Counted from the first letter of the stretch, positions 52,336-61,193 are shown. The stretch is DNA of 64,000 bases from Halobacterium litoreum (GCF_021233415.1 NZ_CP089466.1:1612001-1676000), one strand, 5' to 3'. Made by a program: numbers and translations. Notes: generated from the sequence alone by a model not told the origin.

Positions 52336-52625
52336 TCGAGGACGACTTCCGCTTCCGCCGCCTGCTCTTGTTCGTCGGTCTCTGCCTCCGATTCGTCCTC
52401 GATGGAGAGCCGGTAGAGGTTCTGTCGGGCGTCCGGGATGTAGATATCCTTCTCGACCACGTCGGCCTCCTGCAAGCGGTCGAGCGCGTCCCGCACGGTG
52501 CGCTGGGACAGCCGCGAGTTCTCGACGATCTGTTTCTGGGTCAGTCCACCGTTGTATTCCAGCACCTTCAACACGAGTTTCGCACTCGGCGGCAGGTCCT
52601 GAACGAGTTCGTCGGTCGCGGTCAT
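52332..52625 (-). CDS. Small winged-helix DNA-binding protein
   Basis: A 97-residue regulator. A MarR/TrmB-like winged helix (PPSAKLVLKVLEYNGGLTQKQIVENSRLSQRTVRDALDRLQEADVVEKDIYIPDARQNLYRL) covers most of it, followed by an acidic tail. A TATA-like element (CTAAAGG on the minus strand near 52652) lies about 28 nt before the ATG, with GGTAAC motifs just beyond. Target unknown. The stop overlaps the convergent HxlR gene by 4 nt. Confidence 0.83.
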   Translation of the reverse strand: MTATDELVQDLPPSAKLVLKVLEYNGGLTQKQIVENSRLSQRTVRDALDRLQEADVVEKDIYIPDARQNLYRLSIEDESEAETDEQEQAAEAEVVLD

Positions 52626-52661
52626 CTACTCGGTACTGGGTGCTCCATCCCCTTTAGCGCT

Positions 52662-52698
52662 CGGTAACGGTGGTGTGAGCCGGTTACCGTCGGGTAAC
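52662..52698 (-). promoter_or_regulatory. Cluster of three GGTAAC/GTTACC motifs upstream of the small winged-helix gene
   Basis: GGTAAC at 52663-52668, GTTACC at 52683-52688 and GGTAAC at 52693-52698 form a symmetric set (CGGTAAC...GTTACCG), 37-74 nt before the ATG at 52625 and just upstream of its TATA-like element. Could be binding sites of the encoded regulator or a neighbour. Not a known motif to me. Confidence 0.35.
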
Positions 52699-52729
52699 CA
52701 CCTCCGGGCGTCGGGGCGTCGAGTCGGAG

Positions 52730-52936
52730 TTACGCGCCGTCTACCGCGGCCTCGTAGCCCGCGAGTTCGACGCTCCGCAGGAGGTCCTCCCGGTCGGCGT
52801 CGCCCTCCACGGTCGCCGCCCCCGCCTCGTGGTCGGCCTCGGCGTCCGTCACCCCGTCCACGCCGTTCAAGGCGTTCTCCACGATGTCCTCGCAGCCGTC
52901 ACAGCCCATGCCGTCTACGGAGAGTGTCCGCGACAT
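52730..52936 (-). CDS. copZ: Copper chaperone CopZ-like HMA protein
   Basis: A 68-residue heavy-metal-associated domain with the metal-binding motif GMGCDGCEDIVENAL (CxxC) and the usual beta-alpha-beta pattern. It binds Cu(I) and passes it to CopA, encoded just upstream on the same strand after a 90-nt gap. No copper-sensing regulator is adjacent apart from the small wHTH gene. Confidence 0.9.
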   Translation of the reverse strand: MSRTLSVDGMGCDGCEDIVENALNGVDGVTDAEADHEAGAATVEGDADREDLLRSVELAGYEAAVDGA

Positions 52937-53026
52937 GACGACCGGGGATAGACGAAGGAGTGGTTAGGGTCTTGTGGCTCCGCGAACCGAGCCGAGAAAA
53001 TCGAGCCGGTCGGCGTGGCTACCGGA

Positions 53027-55609
53027 CTATCGGCCCAGGAGGCGGTAGTCCTCGTCGGGCGTGTATCTCCTGAACAGGAGGCTGTTCGTCAGCACGCTCA
53101 CGCTCGAAATCGCCATCGCGACGGCGGCGAGCACCGGCTGAAGCAGGCCCAGCGACGCCAGCGGAATCATCGCGGTGTTGTAGCCGAGCGCCCAGAAGAG
53201 GTTCTGCTTTATCTTCGCGAGTGTCCCCTCACTGACGCGGATGGCCTTCAGGACGTCCTCGGGGTCGTCGCGCATCAGCGTCACGTCCGCCGCCTCGATG
53301 GCGACGTCGGTGCCGGAGCCGATGGCGACGCCGACGAACGCGGCGGCGAGCGCGGGCGCGTCGTTCACGCCGTCCCCCACCATCATCGCCTTCGAGCCGT
53401 CGGCCTGAATCGCGTCGACGGCGTCGGCCTTCTCGTCGGGGAGAACGCCCGCGCGGACGTTAGCCGGGTCGACGCCGACCTCCTCGGCGACGGCGCGCGC
53501 GGTGCGCTCGTTGTCGCCCGTAATCATGTGGACGTCGAGGCCGCGCTCGCGGAGCGCGGTGACGGCGCTCGCGGCGCTCTCTTTGACGGTGTCGGCGTCC
53601 GCGACGACGCCGACGACGCGACCGCCGTACGCGACGAGCATCGCGGTCTTCCCCTCGCGTTCGAGGCGTTCGAGGTCGTCCTCGGCTGGCGACGGGTCGA
53701 CGCCTTCGTCTTCGAGGAGTTTCCGATTGCCGACGAGCACGGTTTCGCCGTCGACGGTCGCTCGCACGCCGTGCCCGGGGACGTTCTCGAAGTCCTCGGT
53801 GTCAGCGAGGTCGACGCCGCGCTCCTCGGCGCCCGCGACGATGGCGTCCGCGAGCGGGTGTTCGCTGTTGCGCTCGGCGCTCGCGGCGACCCGGAGGACG
53901 AACGACTCGTCGATTTCCCGCTCGACGACGCCGCCGTCCGCGGTTTCGCCGCCGTCGGCGCGCGCGCCGTTCACGACCACGACGTCGGTGAGTTCCATCT
54001 CGCCCTCGGTGAGCGTCCCCGTCTTGTCGAAGACGACGCTGTCCACGTCCCTGACGCGTTCGAGCACGTCGCCGCCCTCGAAGAGGACGCCGTTTTTCGC
54101 GCCGATGCTCGTCCCGACCATCGTCGCGGCGGGCGTCGCGAGGCCGAGCGCGCAGGGACACGCGATGAGGACGGCGGACGCGAACACCACGATTGCGAAC
54201 TCGAAGGCGCCGACGGCGGCGGGTCCGCCGCCGACCAGCCCCCACACCGGGAGCGCGTTCACCACGTCAGCGAGCGCGCCGGGGAAGGCGTACCAGACGA
54301 CCGCCCAGAACGCCGCGTTCGCGATGACCGCGGGCACGAAGTACGCTGAGATGCGGTCGGCGAGGTTCTGGATGTCGGGCTGGCGGGACTGTGCTTCCTC
54401 GACGGTCTGGACGATCTGCTGGATGGCGGTGTCCTCGCCGACCTTCGTCGCCTCGACGACGAGCACGCCGTTCTCGTTGATAGTGGAGCCGACCACCTCG
54501 TCGCCGGACTCCTTCGAGACGGGGACGGACTCGCCGGTGACCATCGACTCGTCGACCGCGGACTCGCCCTCGACGACCACGCCGTCCGTGGGAATCTGCT
54601 CGCCGGGCTTGACCTTCAGGCGGTCGCCCACGGCCACGTCGGCGAGGGGAATCTCCTCCTCGGTGCCGTCCTCGCGGACGACGCGGGCGGTGTCCGCCTC
54701 CATTTCGAGGAGTTCGCGGAGCGCGTCGCCGGCCTGGCTCTTCGAGCGCGCTTCGAGGTAGTTCCCGAGCGTGATGAACACGAGGATGAGCGCGGCGGTG
54801 TCGAAGTAGAGCCCCGCCTTCGGGAGGAGTTCGAGGAGCGCGACGACAGAGTAGACGTACGCCGTCGTGGAGCCGAGCGCGATGAGCACGTCCATGTTCG
54901 CCGTCCGGTTCCTCACGAGCGCCTTGTAGGAGTTCACGAGGAACTCCTTCCCGAGCACGAGGTAGACGGGCGTCGCGAGCGCGAACTGCACCCACCCGAA
55001 CGCCACCTCAGTGCCGAACAGCGACAGCGTCTCGGGGAGCACGCTCCCGCCGAGCAGGAACTTCTCCGCGATGAAGAACACGAGCGGCGCGGAGAGCGCG
55101 GCGCCGAACAGCGTGAGGCGGCGCTGGCGATGGAGTTCCTCGTTCCTGGCGGCGTCTGCCGCGTCGCGGTCGGCGCCCGCGTCGCCGGACTCCCGGACCG
55201 GGTCGTAGCCCGCGTCCTCGATGGCGGCGTAGGCGTCCTCGCGGTCGAAGTCGCCGGGATTGTACGTGACGCGGACGTCGTCGGTGGCGTAGTTCGCGGT
55301 GGCGTCGACGACGCCCGGCACGTCCGCGAGCGCGTCCTCGATGGTGGACGCGCAGTTCGCACACGTCATCCCCTGCACCGAGATGGACAGTTCGCCGGTG
55401 ACGGGGTCGTAGCCCGCGTCCTCGATGGCGTCGAATATCTCGCCGAGCGTCGCCTCGTCGGCGTCGTACGTGACTGTGCCGCCGTCCGTCGCGAAGTTCA
55501 CGTCCGCGTCGGTGACGCCGTCGACCGCGCGCACGGCGTCGCTCACCGTTGACGCGCAGTTCGCACACGTCATCCCGCCGACGTCGACGTGGACAGTACG
55601 CTGGGTCAT
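53027..55609 (-). CDS. copA: Copper-translocating P-type ATPase CopA
   Basis: An 860-residue P1B-type ATPase exporting Cu(I) from the cytoplasm. Two N-terminal HMA domains carry GMTCANC (Cys15/Cys18) and GMTCANC (Cys83/Cys86). The membrane site is IACPCALGLATP, the phosphorylated Asp is in VVFDKTGTLTEGE, the nucleotide-domain HP motif is SEHPLADAIV and the hinge is MVGDGVNDAPALAAA. Membrane segments flank them. It is paired with CopZ. An inverted repeat between TATA and ATG suggests metal-dependent control. Confidence 0.95.
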   Translation of the reverse strand: MTQRTVHVDVGGMTCANCASTVSDAVRAVDGVTDADVNFATDGGTVTYDADEATLGEIFDAIEDAGYDPVTGELSISVQGMTCANCASTIEDALADVPGVVDATANYATDDVRVTYNPGDFDREDAYAAIEDAGYDPVRESGDAGADRDAADAARNEELHRQRRLTLFGAALSAPLVFFIAEKFLLGGSVLPETLSLFGTEVAFGWVQFALATPVYLVLGKEFLVNSYKALVRNRTANMDVLIALGSTTAYVYSVVALLELLPKAGLYFDTAALILVFITLGNYLEARSKSQAGDALRELLEMEADTARVVREDGTEEEIPLADVAVGDRLKVKPGEQIPTDGVVVEGESAVDESMVTGESVPVSKESGDEVVGSTINENGVLVVEATKVGEDTAIQQIVQTVEEAQSRQPDIQNLADRISAYFVPAVIANAAFWAVVWYAFPGALADVVNALPVWGLVGGGPAAVGAFEFAIVVFASAVLIACPCALGLATPAATMVGTSIGAKNGVLFEGGDVLERVRDVDSVVFDKTGTLTEGEMELTDVVVVNGARADGGETADGGVVEREIDESFVLRVAASAERNSEHPLADAIVAGAEERGVDLADTEDFENVPGHGVRATVDGETVLVGNRKLLEDEGVDPSPAEDDLERLEREGKTAMLVAYGGRVVGVVADADTVKESAASAVTALRERGLDVHMITGDNERTARAVAEEVGVDPANVRAGVLPDEKADAVDAIQADGSKAMMVGDGVNDAPALAAAFVGVAIGSGTDVAIEAADVTLMRDDPEDVLKAIRVSEGTLAKIKQNLFWALGYNTAMIPLASLGLLQPVLAAVAMAISSVSVLTNSLLFRRYTPDEDYRLLGR

Positions 55610-55610
55610 G

Positions 55611-55630
55611 GAGTAGTGTACGGGCTACTC
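55611..55630 (-). promoter_or_regulatory. Inverted repeat next to the copA promoter
   Basis: GAGTAG at 55611-55616 mirrors CTACTC at 55625-55630 with an 8-nt spacer, between the likely TATA (TTGAAAG, 55630-55636 on the minus strand, about 24 nt before the ATG) and the copA start codon at 55609. This is a plausible operator for a copper-responsive regulator; inference from position. Confidence 0.4.
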
Positions 55631-55717
55631 TTTCAAGCGGTTTCTCCCTTCGTCTGTTCGGCTACATCGGGGCCGAACTTTCGAAACCGAAGCCGAGTCG
55701 GGGAATCGGGCGGTCGG

Positions 55718-56134
55718 TCAGAGGTTGGTGGCGCCGAGTGCGACGCCGACGCCGACGAGCGCGACGAGATTCAGAACGATAGACTGCTTGTGGTATCGGG
55801 CGAACGCGTCGGACCCGGCGGCCTCCATCTTCGGAATCAGGACGAAGCGGGCGTACGCGTTCGCGCCGACCGCGGCGACCACCGCACCGACGGCGACCAG
55901 CGGCGGTTCCGGCGCGTCGAGCGCGAGGGTGCCGACGGCCCACGACGCGAGCGCGAGGAGGCCGGCGCCGAGGCCGAACGCGTAGTACCTCGGGAACACG
56001 ACGTTCACGGCGTCACCGGCGCGGTCTTTCCCGAGTTCGTCGAACAGCGCGGGCGCGGCGACGAACGAGAAGAACACGACACTCCCCAGCCACGCGCCGA
56101 GTGCGAGGTCCACGGCGAAGTCGACGACTGTCAC
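55718..56134 (-). CDS. DUF4149 (TMEM205-like) membrane protein
   Basis: A 138-residue protein with four membrane segments. The pattern VDFAVDLALGAWLGSVVFFSFVAAPALFDELGKDRAGDAVNVVFPRYYAFGLGAG is that of DUF4149/TMEM205. GTG 56134 chosen; GTG 56155 is possible. Related animal proteins associate with platinum resistance, but prokaryotic function is unknown. Divergent from the K+ channel gene. Confidence 0.83.
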   Translation of the reverse strand: MTVVDFAVDLALGAWLGSVVFFSFVAAPALFDELGKDRAGDAVNVVFPRYYAFGLGAGLLALASWAVGTLALDAPEPPLVAVGAVVAAVGANAYARFVLIPKMEAAGSDAFARYHKQSIVLNLVALVGVGVALGATNL

Positions 56135-56203
56135 GTCCGAGCGTTGGCACGCCACGCCCTCAACGTTCGGGGTTTATGTTCGACGCACAGATACCCAGAG
56201 ACG

Positions 56204-57847
56204 ATGAATCGACAGCAGCGGCGTGGAATCGCCTACGTCGTTCTCCTCGTCGCCGTCGCGCTGACGTTCACGGTCCTCTACAAGTTCGGGATGGCGGCCT
56301 TCGAGGGGTACCACGTGAGTTACGTGCAGTCGTTTCACTTCGTCATCGAGACGCTGACCACCACGGGGTACGGCGAGTTCGCGGAGTGGGAGACCACCGT
56401 CATGTTGCTGTTCGTCGACCTGATGCAGGTCACGGGCGTGTTCCTGTTGTTCCTCACACTCCCGATGTTCGTGGTTCCGTGGGTCGAGGAACGCCTCGAA
56501 ATCGAACCGCCGACGGCCGTCGACCTCGAGGACCACGTCGTCATCTGTGGGTTCGGCGAGCGCGGCAAGACGCTCGCGTCCGAGTTCGACGCGCAGGGCG
56601 TCGACTACGTCATCGTCGACGCCGACCGGGACGACGCGCTCGCGCTCCACGAGGACGGCCACCCCGTGGTACACGGCGACCCGGAGTCGACGCAGACGCT
56701 CGAACGCGCCGACGTCGCCGACGCGCGCGCCGTGGTGCTGGACGAGAACGACGAACTGAACGCCACCATCGCGCTCACCGTCGACGAACTCGCGCCCGGC
56801 GTGCAGACGGTCTGTTTCGTGGAAGACCCGTCGCTGGCGGACTACCTCCGGTACGCGGGCGCCGACCGCGTGCTCAGCCCCCGACAGATTCTCGGGCGGA
56901 GTCTCGCCCAGAAGGTCACCGCCGCGGTCACGCCCCAGCTCGGAGACGCCGTGGAGGTCGGCGAGGACTTCGAAATCGTGGAGATGCCGATTCAACACGA
57001 CAGCGAAATCGAGGGCGTGAGCCTCGAATCCTCGGGCATCCGGGAGCGCACGGGCGTGAACGTCATCGGCGCGTGGTTCGCCGGGGAGTTCGTCGGGTCG
57101 CCGGACCCGGACCGCGCGCTCGACCGGAACACCATCCTCCTGGTGGCGGGCCGGGAAGCCCAACTGGAGTCGCTGAAACGGATTACGCTCGCCGAGGGCC
57201 GGAGTCGGCGGACGGAACGCGTCATCGTCGCGGGGTACGGCGAAGTCGGGACGGCGGTGCGGGAAGTGCTCGACAGCGAGGACATCGACACGACCGTCGT
57301 GGACGAACGGGACCTCCCGGGCGTCGACGTGGTCGGAGACGTGACCGAGGAGGGGACGCTCTCGCAGGCGGGCATCGGGGACGCGAGCGCGCTCATCCTC
57401 GCGCTCGGCGACGACACGGCGACCGTGTTCTCGACGCTCGTCGCGCGCGAAGCGAGCGAGGACGTCGAGATAATCTGTCGCGCGAACGACACGGAGAGCG
57501 TGCCGAAGCTGTACGCGGCGGGCGCCGACTACGTGCTCTCGCTGTCGACTGTCGCGGGCCGGATGCTCGCGCAGTCGATTCTCGGCGAGGACGTGATGGC
57601 CCTCGACAAGCAGATAGACATCGTGCGGACGCAGGCCCCGAACTTCGAGGGACAGACGCTCGCGGAAGCGGACATCCGACACCGCACCGGCGTCACCGTC
57701 ATCGCGGTGGAGCGCGACGGCACGGTCGTCTCGGAACTCGACGCCGACTTCCGCATCCAACCGACGGACGCGCTCGTCGTCGCGGGCGCGGACGAGGACA
57801 TCGCGGCGTTCAACGAGGCCGCCGGCGCGTTCGGCGAGTCGTCGTGA
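56204..57847 (+). CDS. Potassium channel with two TrkA/RCK domains
   Basis: A 547-residue protein. Residues 1-95 contain two membrane helices and the selectivity loop FVIETLTTTGYGEF. Two RCK (TrkA-N) domains follow, with dinucleotide motifs HVVICGFGERGKTLASEF and RVIVAGYGEVGTAVREVL, each followed by a TrkA-C region (for example QHDSEIEGVSLESSGIRERTGVNVIGA and PNFEGQTLAEADIRHRTGVTVIAVERDG). Probably a ligand-gated K+ channel or transporter important for the high-K+ cytoplasm. Overlaps the convergent DUF998 gene by 38 nt. Confidence 0.92.
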   Translation: MNRQQRRGIAYVVLLVAVALTFTVLYKFGMAAFEGYHVSYVQSFHFVIETLTTTGYGEFAEWETTVMLLFVDLMQVTGVFLLFLTLPMFVVPWVEERLEIEPPTAVDLEDHVVICGFGERGKTLASEFDAQGVDYVIVDADRDDALALHEDGHPVVHGDPESTQTLERADVADARAVVLDENDELNATIALTVDELAPGVQTVCFVEDPSLADYLRYAGADRVLSPRQILGRSLAQKVTAAVTPQLGDAVEVGEDFEIVEMPIQHDSEIEGVSLESSGIRERTGVNVIGAWFAGEFVGSPDPDRALDRNTILLVAGREAQLESLKRITLAEGRSRRTERVIVAGYGEVGTAVREVLDSEDIDTTVVDERDLPGVDVVGDVTEEGTLSQAGIGDASALILALGDDTATVFSTLVAREASEDVEIICRANDTESVPKLYAAGADYVLSLSTVAGRMLAQSILGEDVMALDKQIDIVRTQAPNFEGQTLAEADIRHRTGVTVIAVERDGTVVSELDADFRIQPTDALVVAGADEDIAAFNEAAGAFGESS

Positions 57848-58451
57848 CGACCCACGCGCCGACCGCGAGCGCGCCCGCCGTCTCCGGAATCGCGATACCG
57901 TCGATTCCCGTGCCCGCCATCAGTCCGAGCCACGCGAACCAGAACAGGAGGTGGGCGAGCGCGACCCACAGCCAGACGAGCGCGCGACGCGCGTCGCCGA
58001 CGAGCACCGCGTCGCTGGCGTCCAGCGCGAGCGCCACGGTTCCCAGTACGTAGAAACCGATGGCGACGGGCGCGTGGAGGTCGGTATCGCTCGGGAACGC
58101 GCCGACGCCCGCCATGCAGACCGACGCGACCGCGAACGTTCCGGCGGCGAGGCGGCCGGCGCGCGTCTCGGCGGCGGTCCAGTACCACGCCGCGAACGGC
58201 ACGCCGAGCGCGCCGCCGGCGAGCAGACCGTAGTTGAACAGGAGGGCGGTCTCGTCGCCGGCGACCCCGAGGTCGGAGAGCGCGCTCCCGGTCCACGAGA
58301 ACGCGGGGTCGGTGGCGACGGCGGCGAGGATACCCGCGAACGACACGGCGACGGCCGCGACGCCGGCGTTCCGGGCCAGTCGGGGAACTGACGAGTCGGT
58401 CACGTCGAGGGCGTCGAAGCCACTCAGTATAACGGTTCGGGCTGTGGACAT
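57810..58451 (-). CDS. DUF998 integral membrane protein
   Basis: A 213-residue protein with about six membrane segments. The conserved DUF998 start is VAAVAVSFAGILAAVATDPAFSWTGSALSDLGVAG, and FYVLGTVALALDAS and a FWFAWLGLMAG segment follow. Start at MSTARTVILSG (58451). Unknown function. Overlaps the K+ channel gene end, divergent from the RecA-like gene. Confidence 0.83.
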   Translation of the reverse strand: MSTARTVILSGFDALDVTDSSVPRLARNAGVAAVAVSFAGILAAVATDPAFSWTGSALSDLGVAGDETALLFNYGLLAGGALGVPFAAWYWTAAETRAGRLAAGTFAVASVCMAGVGAFPSDTDLHAPVAIGFYVLGTVALALDASDAVLVGDARRALVWLWVALAHLLFWFAWLGLMAGTGIDGIAIPETAGALAVGAWVVTTTRRTRRRPR

Positions 58452-58526
58452 CCCGCCCACACTTATGTGTCTCCGGTTCGGAATCACGAGGAAGGACGGG
58501 TTCGCGCAGTTCAGACAGTTTCAAAG

Positions 58527-59183
58527 ATGACCTACAACGTCGACGGAGTGTTGCCGGATTCGCTCGTGACGGAGCTCGACCCGGGGACGAACCTCCTGTT
58601 GAGCGGGCCGCCGATGTCCGGAAAGCGACGCGTTCTGCTCGAGTTGCTCGCTCGCGGCGAGGCCGACAGCGAGGGCTCGGTCGTCGTCACGTCCCGCGAC
58701 CCGGCGACCGAAGTCGCCGAGGAGTACGAGGACGTCCTCGGGGGCGAGAGTCGGTTCCTCCGCCTCGTCGACTGCGTGAGTTCCCAGAGCGGGAGCGCGA
58801 CGGGCGGCGACCGCGTGCGGTACGTGTCCTCGCCCAGCGACCTCACCGGCATGGGCATCGAGTTCTCGGAGGTCGCGCAGAACGCCGGTGACGCCGGCGT
58901 CTCGGGGCTGCGCGTCGGGTTCGACTCGCTGTCCCCGCTCCTGATGTACGTCGACCTCCAGCGGCTGTTCCGGTTCCTGCACGTGTTCACGAGCCAGATT
59001 CAGTCACAGAACTGGCTCGGCGTGTTCTCCGTCGACCCGGAGAGCCACGACGACCAGACCATCAACACCATCAGTCAACTGTTCGACGGCGTCCTGGAAC
59101 TCCGCTTGACCGACGACGGCGACCGTGAGGCGCGCGTCCGCGGCGTCACGGCTTCGCCGACCGGCTGGGTGGCGCTGTCGTGA
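58527..59183 (+). CDS. RecA-superfamily-like protein with degenerate P-loop (DUF7504-like)
   Basis: A 218-residue protein. The P-loop-like motif is LLLSGPPMSGKRRVLLELL, where Arg replaces the usual Ser/Thr after GK, so nucleotide binding may be altered. SVVVTSRDPATEVAEEYEDVLGGESRFLRLVDCVSSQSG follows. The build recalls KaiC/RecA-like DUF7504 proteins of haloarchaea. It is coupled to the next VOC gene (TGA/GTG overlap of 4 nt). Function unknown. Confidence 0.75.
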   Translation: MTYNVDGVLPDSLVTELDPGTNLLLSGPPMSGKRRVLLELLARGEADSEGSVVVTSRDPATEVAEEYEDVLGGESRFLRLVDCVSSQSGSATGGDRVRYVSSPSDLTGMGIEFSEVAQNAGDAGVSGLRVGFDSLSPLLMYVDLQRLFRFLHVFTSQIQSQNWLGVFSVDPESHDDQTINTISQLFDGVLELRLTDDGDREARVRGVTASPTGWVALS

Positions 59184-59527
59184 GCGGCATCGTCTTCTTT
59201 CGCACCGCCGAGCGCGAGGCGGTCGTCGACTTCTACCGCGAGCGACTCGGCTTCGAGACGTGGGTCGACCAGGACGGCTGTACGATTCTCCGCCACGACG
59301 ACCTGAAACTCGGGTTCTGCGACGGCGACGAGTCCGAGACCGAGGGCATCGTCACGCTGTACTACGACACTCGCGAGGAGGTCGACGCGGCCCGCGAGCG
59401 CCTCGACGACGTGGCGACCGACGACCCCCGCGAAAACGAGCAGTACGACATCTACCAGTTCTTCGGCGAGGACCCCGAGGGGCGAACGCTGGAGTTCCAG
59501 ACGTTCCTCCACGACCTCCCCGAGTAG
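59180..59527 (+). CDS. VOC superfamily (glyoxalase-like) protein
   Basis: A 115-residue single-module vicinal-oxygen-chelate protein starting at GTG 59180: VSGIVFFRTAEREAVVDFYRERLGFETWVDQDGCTILRHDDLKLGFCDG. It ends EDPEGRTLEFQTFLHDLPE, with the Glu typical of metal binding. One module usually dimerises to make an active site. Substrate unknown. Overlaps the upstream gene by 4 nt. Confidence 0.85.
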   Translation: MSGIVFFRTAEREAVVDFYRERLGFETWVDQDGCTILRHDDLKLGFCDGDESETEGIVTLYYDTREEVDAARERLDDVATDDPRENEQYDIYQFFGEDPEGRTLEFQTFLHDLPE

Positions 59528-59947
59528 TCAGTCCAGCGCGCGGTCGTGACGGGCCACGAGGGAAGATTCGAGGAGCGTTCGCTCCGACGCGAACGCGAGG
59601 TGACTCGGGCAGTCGCAGTCGGACGCGCCGAGCCCCGAGACCGCACTCGCGGCGTCGCTCAGAGCCCGCGCCGTCTCGCACTCCGCGTCCTCGCGTTCGG
59701 TGACGTAGACGGCTTCGAGTGCGCTCCCGTCGTGTCCGAGCAGGTAGTCGGCGTGCCAGTGCCGGGCGTCGCGCTCGCCCGCCGCGAGTTCGCGGTGGCG
59801 CGTCACGCGTTTCAGGCCGCCCGCGCCGAACGCGGAGCCGGTGTACGCGTACCAGCCGGGTTCGAGGTCGCGGGGGCCTGCCGCGCCGAACTCGATTGTG
59901 GCGGCCTCGGGGAGAGAAACGAGGAGCGTGTACGTGCCCGGTTCCAT
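59528..59947 (-). CDS. DUF123 (GIY-YIG-like) family protein
   Basis: A 139-residue protein matching DUF123, a family related to GIY-YIG nucleases: MEPGTYTLLVSLPEAATIEFGAAGPRDLEPGWYAYTGSAFGAGGLKRVTRHREL. The GWYAYTGSA block replaces GIY-YIG. CDCPSHLAF near the end holds cysteines. In some archaea it is fused to endonuclease III-like enzymes; here it is alone. Possible nuclease, unproven. Confidence 0.85.
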   Translation of the reverse strand: MEPGTYTLLVSLPEAATIEFGAAGPRDLEPGWYAYTGSAFGAGGLKRVTRHRELAAGERDARHWHADYLLGHDGSALEAVYVTEREDAECETARALSDAASAVSGLGASDCDCPSHLAFASERTLLESSLVARHDRALD

Positions 59948-60005
59948 GCGTGACTGTGACGGCGGAGGCGGATTCGGTCTTGCGGTCCCGGCCTCGCCAG
60001 TTCTA

Positions 60006-60122
60006 TCAGGACCGCAGGTAGTCGCCGAGGAAGTTCGAGAGGTTGTAGAACGTGTACAGCGCGTACAGCGTGATTCCGACGGAGACGACGAGTATCAGCG
60101 CCCACTCCAACCCCATTTTCAT
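60006..60122 (-). CDS. 38-residue single-span membrane micro-protein
   Basis: The frame is MKMGLEWALILVVSVGITLY, then ALYTFYNLSNFLGDYLRS, ending at TGA 60006-60008. One hydrophobic helix (about residues 6-25) is followed by an amphipathic Tyr/Phe-rich tail. Small one-helix proteins like this are often unannotated. The start may also be the ATG at 60114-60116. It lies between two larger genes that have their own boundaries, and codon use fits. Confidence 0.5.
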   Translation of the reverse strand: MKMGLEWALILVVSVGITLYALYTFYNLSNFLGDYLRS

Positions 60123-60164
60123 GCTCGGCCAGTCGTGTCGAACCGTAGTATGCTTTCGGGCGGC

Positions 60165-61142
60165 CTACTCGTGGCCGGAGACGCGAACCGGCTCGTAGGG
60201 CTCTTCGAGGTACGCGATGTCCGACGCCGAGAGGTCGATGTCGAGCGCTTCGACGGCGTCTTCGAGGTGTTCGACGCTCGTCGTGCCGACGATGGGGGCG
60301 TCCACCCAGTCCTTGTGGAACAGCCACGCGAGCGATATTTGGGCCATCTTCACGCCCTTCTCGGCGGCGAGTTCCTGCACGCGCTCGTTGATTTCGGGGC
60401 CGCCGCCCTCCCGGTAGGGGTGCTCGTAGAGGTGTTCCTCGGTGCTCCCGCGCTCGGTGGCGTCGACGTCCTCGTGGGGCCGGGTGAGGTAGCCGCGCGC
60501 GAGCGGCGACCACGGCAGCACGCCCACGCCCTCCTTCTGGCAGAGCGGGAGCATCTCGCGTTCCTCCTCGCGGTAGACGAGATTGTAGTGGTTCTGCATC
60601 GTCACGAAGCGCTCGTAGCCGAGCGCGTCGCTGGCGCCGAGCGCGTCCGCGAACTGGTGGGCCCACTGGGAGGACGCGCCGACGTACCGCACCTGTCCGC
60701 GCCGCACCGCGTCGTCGAGCGCGGCGAGCGTCTGCTCGATGGGCGTGTCGTAGTCCCACCGGTGGGTCTGGTAGAGGTCGATTGTCTCCATCCCGAGGCG
60801 GTCCAGCGAGTTCGACAGTTCCTGCTCGATTGCCTTCCGTGAGAGGCCGCCCGAGTTCGGGTCGTCCTCGTCCATCTGGAAGTAGCCCTTCGTCGCGACG
60901 ACGAACTCGTCGCGGTCGTAGTCCGCGAGGACGTTCCCGAGCACGCGCTCTGACTCGCCGTCCGAGTACATGTTCGCGGTGTCGAAGAAGTTCACACCGA
61001 GTTCGATGGCGCGCTCGATGACGGGGCGGGACTCCTCTTCGTCTAAGACCCACGGGCGCCAGTCCGGCGACCCGAAGCTCATGCAGCCCAGACAGATTTT
61101 CGAGACCTCCATCCCCGTGTCGCCGAGCGTCGTGTACTCCAT
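60165..61142 (-). CDS. Aldo/keto reductase
   Basis: A 325-residue TIM-barrel NADPH-dependent reductase. Catalytic residues are recognisable: Asp and Tyr in FFDTANMYSDGESE, Lys in EFVVATKGY and His in LYQTHRWDYDTP. The N-terminus MEYTTLGDTGMEVSKICLGCMSFG and the C-terminal IVGTTSVEHLEDAVEAL are typical of the AKR11/12-like group. Start at 61142 (ATG); the extension upstream is not conserved. Possible substrate: aldehydes or ketones; cannot be resolved. Confidence 0.92.
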   Translation of the reverse strand: MEYTTLGDTGMEVSKICLGCMSFGSPDWRPWVLDEEESRPVIERAIELGVNFFDTANMYSDGESERVLGNVLADYDRDEFVVATKGYFQMDEDDPNSGGLSRKAIEQELSNSLDRLGMETIDLYQTHRWDYDTPIEQTLAALDDAVRRGQVRYVGASSQWAHQFADALGASDALGYERFVTMQNHYNLVYREEEREMLPLCQKEGVGVLPWSPLARGYLTRPHEDVDATERGSTEEHLYEHPYREGGGPEINERVQELAAEKGVKMAQISLAWLFHKDWVDAPIVGTTSVEHLEDAVEALDIDLSASDIAYLEEPYEPVRVSGHE

Positions 61143-61193
61143 GTCCGGGCTGTCGGAACCGCAGACCAAAGTCGTTCGCCCGCCGGCAGTCTG

